A DNA stretch of 46,149 nt from Nitriliruptoraceae bacterium. Its GTDB lineage: Bacteria; Actinomycetota; Nitriliruptoria; Nitriliruptorales; Nitriliruptoraceae. A model generated the notes under the pieces. It saw only the letters and a program-made list of their open reading frames with translations. It searched no databases and was not told the origin of the DNA. The DNA lies in assembly GCA_020832455.1 (NCBI GenBank), contig JAFIEQ010000016.1:1-46149 (forward strand), written 5' to 3'. Both the position numbers and the translations under genes were made by a program. This document shows, piece after piece, positions 41,501-46,149 of this stretch; the stretch's first letter is position 1; each line of letters starts with the position of its first letter.

Positions 41501-42729
41501 AGCCACTCGCCGGCAACGAGCGGGTCGGACTCGAGGTAGGTGACCTCGTCGGTGTCCTCGGGGCGGGTGTCATCGCTGGAGGTCGAGACGTGGAAGTAAC
41601 GGAGCCGGTGCGCGCCGTCGGCGGTGTCGATCTCCACCTCGGCCACGGACCCGGACCAGGCGTGGCTGTTCGAGTTGGGGAAGAAGGTCTGGGCGACCGA
41701 GTACTCGAAACTCTCGACGGCGTCCTGATCGATGTCGCCGAAGGTGTCCGCGGTCTGCTCGAAGCCGTACGCGATCTCCCCGAGGTCGGTGCCGACCTGG
41801 AAGAAGATCTCTGCGGCGAAGTCACCATCGGGGAGCGGGCTCGGGGGCGGGAACTCGTCTTCCACCGTCTTCGTGCGGATGCGAGCGCCATCGAAGGGCT
41901 GGTTGCCGAAGTCGTTGACGGTCCAGCTGGTCGGCACCTGCAACGAATCGCCGGGCTGCTCGAAGCTCGGGTTGGTGAGCACGTTGGTCACGACGAGTTC
42001 GGTGTCCGGGCCGTCGAACTCGATCGCACAGTCGACGGGGTCGGAGGCGGAGTTGCGCGGCTGCGGCGGCGAGATGCGCTCGAAGTCAGCCGCGTTGTCG
42101 TCCGTGTCCTGACAACCTTCGGCCAGGCGCAGCGCCGAGGCGTTGTTGTTGAGCACCTGCGCAGCGCCAGAACCCTCGAACGGTGTGGCCGAGCCGTAGG
42201 CGACGAGGTCGATGATCCGGTCGAAGTCGCTGTCCGTGCACGCGTTCGACGACGCGCCGCATCCGAGCAGTTCCGTGCCGTCGACGAGCGCGAACTTGCC
42301 GTTGGTTCCGGCGGGGTTCGTCGTGCCGATGACATCGGGCTCAGGCAGCGCCTGAGGGTCGTTGAGCCCACCGGCGAGTTGCACCAGCACGTACCCACCT
42401 GGCGCCACGGTGCCGCTGAGGTTGGTCGAGAGCCCGGAGCTGTTGCCGAAGTTCCCGGCCGCAGCGCCGTACTGGAGGCTGAGGCCATCGAGAGCCACCT
42501 CCTCGCCGGTCCGATTGAGCAGCTCCACGAAACTGTTCGACCAGGTGGCTCCCGTGTTCCCACCACCGCCGTAGACCTGGCTGATGACCAACTCCGCGCC
42601 GGAGTCCCGGGCATCGTCGGCCGTGGCCGGCAGGATCGGCGTGAGTGACAGAGCGAGTGCCACCGCGCTCAGCAGCGCGAGCAGGCTCCTGCGGACGGAT
42701 CGGTGGTCGAGCGGTGGTGCATGGGACAC
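38512..42729 (-). CDS. Giant secreted ExeM/NucH-type endonuclease
   Basis: A 1405-residue exported protein. The signal peptide is residues about 9-36 (RRSLLALLSAVALALSLTPILPATA). A lamin-tail domain follows (ELVISQVYGGGGNTGATWSNSFVELLN through about residue 155), a large central region with beta-sandwich and OB-like parts, then an endonuclease/exonuclease/phosphatase domain: VYNVENLYD (about 908), TVQEAEK (about 990), NTGDFNVFP (about 1218) and GASDHDPL (about 1318). The tail CRNGGWQDFDDPSFRNQGQCVSFV is a two-Cys motif common at the end of actinobacterial secreted proteins. Such nucleases degrade extracellular DNA for phosphate or nucleosides. GTG with GGAG upstream. Confidence 0.93.
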   Translation of the reverse strand: MSHAPPLDHRSVRRSLLALLSAVALALSLTPILPATADDARDSGAELVISQVYGGGGNTGATWSNSFVELLNRTGEEVALDGLSLQYGAAAGNFGNSSGLSTNLSGTVAPGGYVLVQLAGGLNDPQALPEPDVIGTTNPAGTNGKFALVDGTELLGCGASSNACTDSDFDRIIDLVAYGSATPFEGSGAAQVLNNNASALRLAEGCQDTDDNAADFERISPPQPRNSASDPVDCAIEFDGPDTELVVTNVLTNPSFEQPGDSLQVPTSWTVNDFGNQPFDGARIRTKTVEDEFPPPSPLPDGDFAAEIFFQVGTDLGEIAYGFEQTADTFGDIDQDAVESFEYSVAQTFFPNSNSHAWSGSVAEVEIDTADGAHRLRYFHVSTSSDDTRPEDTDEVTYLESDPLVAGEWLTVEQDLAGDLAEIADEYTITAVRFINTMDRTAASPFPNFYTFWDAVSLEAEVEREIGTGPDLVCDTPFAITEGYGEQDGPNVAGKAINVSASDVEGDVEFAVRGVSPEPSDGGFVLEAGGASAEVRASADLPGLDPRAGSANYQVTIDATDDAGTSSCTVGVTVLEILSIGDLRGAVPDDANGRSYTPAAVGNTVATTGVVTQLTLEESGSGVVNGFFLQSLDEDADLGDLGLDTLPRADALLADGDERSSDGIWVRIGNFDTLRSDTDSSAPFVAPEVGDVVVLRGPVASSFQQTQINNPFVVDVVAADTAGVDLDTDIRVAEVDPPDDVQEASVYWERLAGMQVEVPADSLVVSGNEFFAPSTSEFWVIRGDHPVAQREDPDARRVFRPYHPLAHPMEDAEGNATEFEDRIDQNGFRILLGSFGVKATEGDATALITPARAGDTLVDNARGGLYFGFEKYQVMVDTAPELERGPDPSESSLGVVDGFDPAEEYSVMVYNVENLYDFRDDPLSACDVNPGDSDDFGPNPGCTPDEGSQSPPSNQPTFGYAPRSQQAYDEQRIAIAEQIVVALESPDIITVQEAEKQDVCVPIFDEAEPAASTMECDLSPALDGETMANTERGSGAPDTVEELAIEIFRLTDGEVRYEASGDAVNGRDVRGITQGFLHRVDRVELVPVEELADDPVLGAGDAINIPYPSVEERTPVAPWVTDQAANPKSINAELPDDVSVADGGRFPQTGYVFTRGVQVGKFRIYPDGVDSGGPFVDRYITSNHMSAGPDGRVEQRTEQARLNAAVNQAVVDNGGRVMNTGDFNVFPRPDDPFPAFKTDPDREPSDQLGPLYERGFLNLHDVIIEQAPANTYSFIFRGISQILDHIFVDQDTLDELVIARYIHVNIDYPAETPGFEPARGASDHDPLYARFSFGLEDDEEPPTPPSTPTDKDQCRNGGWQDFDDPSFRNQGQCVSFVASGQLRGPSGNAGPPSTVGPPGRGVGRR

Positions 42730-42815
42730 AGGGGTGGCTCCGGGTCTGGCTCGCGTGAGGCGAGCAGGGGGGCGGACGAGGGGACGCCCGGTAGCCGGGA
42801 GCGAACGGGCTCCGG

Positions 42816-42854
42816 CTGACGCGGCCGTGATGGCCACGTGACGATCGCGTGAAC
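42816..42854 (-). promoter_or_regulatory. PHO-box-like direct repeats upstream of the nuclease gene
   Basis: On the minus strand four units recur at exactly 11 bases: GTTCACGCGAT, CGTCACGTGGC, CATCACGGCCG, CGTCAGCCGGA (from 42854 down). The first matches the PhoP repeat GTTCACC of actinomycetes in six of seven bases; the next two keep TCAC. They lie about 90-125 bases before the nuclease start, a sensible activator position. Together with the enzyme type this suggests phosphate-starvation control. Confidence 0.45.
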
Positions 42855-42988
42855 ATGCCCCAGCCAGTGGCCCGATGACCGGGGGGGCTCCCATCTCTGC
42901 GCATGCCGCACGACTGGTCGAGCGGCCACGAGCGGCGAGCGCTCCCGAACCCCTCCCTGGTCGCACGTCCAGTTGGTTCGCGCGATCT

Positions 42989-43837
42989 TCAGCTCCGGCG
43001 CTTGACCTCACGGTGGCGACGATCCCCCGCGACGATGCCGGCCGCAGCCAGTGCATCGACCCAGCCTGGAGCGCTCGGCACGCCGGCACCACCCGCGACC
43101 CACAGGTGCGGCTCCCGGTACCGGCCCTCGTCGCGCTCGGTCTCCAGGATGGCCGGCTTGATGGCCCCGCCGACCAGGTAGGGACCGGACCCCGGGATCG
43201 GGGTCCCCATCCAGCGCTCCCACGCCTCGAGGGGCGCCCGACCCACGAGCGAGCGGGACGCAGCACCGGCGGGCACCAACCCGGCGCGCCAGGCGGTGCG
43301 CAACCACGGGTCGAACGGCAGCCCGTCCTCGCGCACGAACGACAGGTAGCGCTCGAAGGGCACCAACGGGAAGTCCCGCTTGGCATGCGGACGCAGCAGC
43401 ACGAGCCACCGTTCGGCGCCCATCTGCCTCGCCTCCGCCCCCACGGCGTCGAGCACGGCCCGTCCGACCCCACGGCCCCGGGCACCGAACGCCACCGTGA
43501 CGTCCAGGACCGCCAGGGTGTCGGGGTCCTCGACGTCGGCCGTCTCCGCGGCGACCTGCCCCAGGCCGCCGACCGGGGCGGTCCCGAGCTGCCCCGACCA
43601 CGACCACGGCACCGCACGCACGACCGCGACCGGCAGCCGGTCGGCGGTGACCACGAAGCTGCTGGACGCGGCCTGCACGTCGAGGCGTGCACGCATGGAC
43701 GCGGTCAGCTCCGCCAGGAACCCGGGGACGTCGCGTTCGATGGCGCGCGCCGCCGCCACCAGCGAGGGTTCCTCGGCCAACGAGGTCCAGCGCAGCCCGC
43801 CGGGCTCGATCGGTGGCCCGGCGGGTGCGTCGTCCAC
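42989..43837 (-). CDS. GNAT family acetyltransferase
   Basis: A 282-residue protein whose middle has the acetyl-CoA loop DVTVAFGARGRGVGRAVLDAVGAEARQMGAERWLVLLRP (about residues 112-150), preceded by a core strand region. The extra C-terminal part (GWVDALAAAGIVAGDRRHREVKRRS) and the long segment FPLVPFERYLSFVREDGLPFDPWLRTAWRAGA-type suggest a larger two-lobe GNAT, possibly one acting on a polar metabolite. The GTG start falls 1 base after the lpdA stop, so it belongs to the E2-lpdA operon, where a role in modifying lipoyl enzymes is conceivable but unproved. Confidence 0.8.
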   Translation of the reverse strand: MDDAPAGPPIEPGGLRWTSLAEEPSLVAAARAIERDVPGFLAELTASMRARLDVQAASSSFVVTADRLPVAVVRAVPWSWSGQLGTAPVGGLGQVAAETADVEDPDTLAVLDVTVAFGARGRGVGRAVLDAVGAEARQMGAERWLVLLRPHAKRDFPLVPFERYLSFVREDGLPFDPWLRTAWRAGLVPAGAASRSLVGRAPLEAWERWMGTPIPGSGPYLVGGAIKPAILETERDEGRYREPHLWVAGGAGVPSAPGWVDALAAAGIVAGDRRHREVKRRS

Positions 43838-43838
43838 C

Positions 43839-45305
43839 TCAGTGCCCGTGGAACGGCAGCCCGGCCGCGGCCTGGAACGCCTCGCCCATCGCCTCGTACA
43901 GCGACGGGTGCGCGTGGGTGATGGCGGCGAGTTCCGCGGGGACCGCCTCCCAGGCCGTGGCCAGGGTCGCCTCCCCGATCAGGTCGGTGGCGTGCGGGCC
44001 GACGAGGTGCACCCCGAGCACCGGTCCCCCGGGGGACGGCACCGCACCGGGCGCCCCGGTCGGCACCACACCGGCGAGGTGGACGACCTTCACGAACCCA
44101 TCCGAGCCCGCGATGATCCCCTTCGCGTTGGCCTTGAGCGAGTAGGTGGTCACGGCCACCGCGTCGTCACCGTGCTGCTCACGTGCCTCGGCTTCCGTCA
44201 GCCCCACGGAGGCGACCTCCGGGTGGCAGTAGGTGACCCGCGGGGTGTGCACGTGATCGACCGCCGGGGTGTCCTCCCCGGCGATCCGGTCGGCCACCAC
44301 GAAGCCCTCCGCGAACGCCGCATGCGCGAGCGCGAGGGTCGGGCGCACGTCCCCGACCGCCCACAGCCCGTCGACGGCGGTCGCCCCGAGGTCGTCGGTC
44401 ACCACGAACCCCCGCTCGTCGAGCACGCCCAACTCCGCCGCACCCGTGTCCGCGGTGTTCGGTCCCCGACCGATCGCGACCAGCACGCGGTCGGCCTCCA
44501 ACCGCTGCGCGGCACCGTCCACCTCGATGTCGAGGTGGGCGACACCCTGCTCGACCGTGACGCCCAGCACCTTCGCGGAGGTTCGCACGTCGATGCCCCG
44601 GCGCCGGTAGGCCTTGGCGAGCGCCGTGGAGGACGCCTCGTCCTCCAGCGGGAGCACGCGGTCGAGCGCCTCCACGACCGTGACGTGGCTGCCCATCGGG
44701 TGCCACATCGAGGCGAACTCCATGCCGATCGCCCCGGCGCCGATCACGACGGCACGCTCGGGCGGCTGCGTGAACCACAGCGCCTGATCCGAGGTCTGCA
44801 CGACCTCGCCGTCGATGTCGATCCCGGGGATGGTGCGCGGGGTGGAGCCGGTCGCGAGCACCGTGTGCCGGCCCCGGACGGTCGTGACCTCGCCGCCGTC
44901 GGCCGGGGTCACCTCGACCTCGATGGTGCCGTCGTCGGAGCGGACCAGCCGCCCGCGACCCCGGTGCAGGGTCGTGCGCTTGCCCACGAGGAACTCCAGC
45001 CCCTTGTGCAGCCCGTCGATCACCCCGCGACGGAACGCGTCGAGGCCCTCGCCGTCGATGCCGTCGAAGGTGAGCTTCAGTCCGAGCACCTCCGCACGGT
45101 GCAGCTCCTCGAGGACCTCCGCGACGTGCAGGATCGACTTCGACGGGATGCAGCCCCGGTGCAGGCAGGTCCCGCCGACCTCGGCCTCCTCGACCAGCGC
45201 CACGTCCAGACCGCGCGCCGCCGCCCGGAACGCGACCGCGTAGCCGCCGGGCCCGCCGCCCACCACCACGATGTCGTGCAGGTGGTCGGATCGCTGCGCG
45301 CTCAC
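43839..45305 (-). CDS. lpdA: Dihydrolipoyl dehydrogenase
   Basis: FAD-dependent E3 component, 488 residues, which reoxidises dihydrolipoyl groups of 2-oxoacid dehydrogenase complexes. FAD motif DIVVVGGGPGGYAVAF is at residues 11-26. The redox disulfide is GGTCLHRGCIPSK (Cys47 and Cys52). The NAD-binding motif is AVVIGAGAIGMEFA, and GLWAVGDVRP follows. The C-terminal dyad is in THAHPSLYEAMGEA (His-Glu). The GTG overlaps the E2 stop by 4 bp, matching a complex-specific E3 gene. Residues about 400-420 hold a Pro/Gly-rich insert (PTGAPGAVPSPGGP). Confidence 0.96.
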   Translation of the reverse strand: MSAQRSDHLHDIVVVGGGPGGYAVAFRAAARGLDVALVEEAEVGGTCLHRGCIPSKSILHVAEVLEELHRAEVLGLKLTFDGIDGEGLDAFRRGVIDGLHKGLEFLVGKRTTLHRGRGRLVRSDDGTIEVEVTPADGGEVTTVRGRHTVLATGSTPRTIPGIDIDGEVVQTSDQALWFTQPPERAVVIGAGAIGMEFASMWHPMGSHVTVVEALDRVLPLEDEASSTALAKAYRRRGIDVRTSAKVLGVTVEQGVAHLDIEVDGAAQRLEADRVLVAIGRGPNTADTGAAELGVLDERGFVVTDDLGATAVDGLWAVGDVRPTLALAHAAFAEGFVVADRIAGEDTPAVDHVHTPRVTYCHPEVASVGLTEAEAREQHGDDAVAVTTYSLKANAKGIIAGSDGFVKVVHLAGVVPTGAPGAVPSPGGPVLGVHLVGPHATDLIGEATLATAWEAVPAELAAITHAHPSLYEAMGEAFQAAAGLPFHGH

Positions 45306-46149
45306 AGGTGCAGCAGCAGCCGCTCGGGCTGCTCGCACATCTCGGCGATGTAGGTCACGAACCGACCGGCCTCGCCGCCGTCGCAGATGCGGTGGTCGAA
45401 GGCGAGGGTGAACCGCGCGACGCGACGCACCGCCAGCTCCCCCGGGGCATCCGGGTCGCCGGACGACGAGGGCACCACCCACGGTCGTTCCCGGATCGCG
45501 CCGATCCCCAGGATCGCGCCCTCCGGGTGGTTGACGATCGGGTCGCCGTCGTCGTTGCCGAACGCGCCGTAGTTGTTGACCGTGAACGTCCCCCCGGTCA
45601 GGTCCCCCGGGCCGATCGTGCCGTCCCGGGCCTGCCCGGCCAGGTCCGCGAGCCCGAGCGCCAGCTGCAGCGTCGACAACGTTTGCGCGTCCTTGATGTT
45701 GGGGACCACGAGCCCACGCTCGGTGTCGGCCGCGAAGCCGAGGTTGATGTGCTCCAGCAGGTGGATCTCGCCGGCCTCGCGGTCGATCCGCGCGTTCAGG
45801 GTCGGGAACCGTCGCAGGCCCAGCACCGCGGCCCGCATGACCAGGGCGAACGGCGTGATCTTCACGTCGAACCCCTCGTCGCGGGCCAGCGCCGTCAGGT
45901 CCTTGCGGACCTCCCACAGGCGTGTCAGGTCCGCGTCACGCGAGCAGGTCGCCTCCGGGATCTCCCGTCGCGAGAGCTCCATCTTCTCCACGATGCGCTT
46001 GCGGATGCCGCGGATCTGTTCGACCTCGCCGGGGGTACGGCCCCGGAAGCCGGGCACCGCCTTCTCCCCCGCACCGACCGCGTGCAGCGTGGGCGCGGTG
46101 GGGCGCTCGGCTGCCGGGCTCGGCGCGCTGGCCGCCGGCGCGGGCGGAG
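45302..46149 (-). CDS. 2-oxoacid dehydrogenase E2 acyltransferase (3' part)
   Basis: The gene runs off the right edge; only the last about 282 residues are visible. They comprise an Ala/Pro linker, a peripheral-subunit-binding-like start (GRTPGEVEQIRGIRKRIVEKM) and the catalytic acyltransferase domain, with FTVNNYGAFGNDDGDPIVNHPEGAILGIG and the active-site DHRICDGGEAGRF. The lipoyl domain must lie beyond the window. The ILGIGAIRERP and the gene order E2-lpdA fit branched-chain 2-oxoacid or pyruvate dehydrogenase; which cannot be decided here. Confidence 0.93.
   Translation of the reverse strand, partial: PPAPAASAPSPAAERPTAPTLHAVGAGEKAVPGFRGRTPGEVEQIRGIRKRIVEKMELSRREIPEATCSRDADLTRLWEVRKDLTALARDEGFDVKITPFALVMRAAVLGLRRFPTLNARIDREAGEIHLLEHINLGFAADTERGLVVPNIKDAQTLSTLQLALGLADLAGQARDGTIGPGDLTGGTFTVNNYGAFGNDDGDPIVNHPEGAILGIGAIRERPWVVPSSSGDPDAPGELAVRRVARFTLAFDHRICDGGEAGRFVTYIAEMCEQPERLLLHL

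Noticed and set aside
38317-42648. About 1440-codon plus-strand frame opposite the nuclease gene
   Set aside because: Arg/Val/Asp-rich shadow. The minus strand encodes a clear signal peptide and nuclease motifs.

Overview
The window is very GC-rich, uses many GTG starts, and is packed with short-spaced or overlapping genes. With a twin-arginine copper protein, Eis-type acetyltransferases, a prim-pol/LigC pair and the MurL/MurD2 route to D-glutamate, it looks like chromosomal DNA of a high-GC actinobacterium. A Nitriliruptoria-like or other deep lineage is my guess and cannot be proved from this sequence. I see no insertion sequence, integrase, prophage, rRNA or CRISPR array.

Layout. (1) 1-2259: an extreme C/G homopolymer block, tRNA-Glu(CUC), tRNA-Gln(CUG) and gltX, all glutamate/glutamine decoding. 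(2) 2385-5288: purB, divergent tspO, and a fumarylacetoacetate-hydrolase-family enzyme. (3) 5356-13335: a minus-strand branched-chain amino-acid block. cimA sits behind a candidate isoleucine attenuator. Upstream of it lies a run leuB-ilvE-esterase-Eis-Eis-dodecin. leuC/leuD lie separately at 22770-24829. CimA, LeuCD and LeuB together can make 2-oxobutyrate from pyruvate for isoleucine, and IlvE finishes the pathway. (4) 13789-16284: an RDD membrane protein, two uncharacterised proteins and a HAD phosphatase. (5) 16362-21416: a translationally coupled M20 hydrolase-murL-murD2 operon (D-Glu is made by epimerising the nucleotide-bound L-Glu), then a D-2-hydroxyacid dehydrogenase. (6) 21421-25619: PH-like protein, YbaK deacylase, leuCD, a small tautomerase-like protein. 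(7) 25752-28900: an operon of a COG3375-type GNAT, an N-succinylamino acid racemase/OSBS-like enolase and an ATP-dependent DNA ligase. (8) 28964-33019: fasciclin, lgt, prim-pol, EAL protein. (9) 33255-37581: a copper module of two-domain multicopper oxidase, a small PLDc_N-like membrane protein and a cupredoxin/beta-helix/membrane lipoprotein, divergent from a TetR regulator with a perfect dyad between them. (10) 37663-46149: DUF2071 protein, a 1405-residue secreted nuclease behind PHO-box-like direct repeats, a GNAT, lpdA and the 3' part of an E2 acyltransferase gene.

The observations I would follow first are the cimA leader (promoter, Ile-rich leader peptide, alternative hairpins), the cupredoxin/beta-helix/MCO module with its shared operator, the M20-MurL-MurD2 operon and its possible link to the D-amino-acid-inverting GNAT/racemase pair, and the four 11-bp repeats upstream of the giant nuclease. 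No homology search or folding program was run. Family names rest on motifs read by eye.
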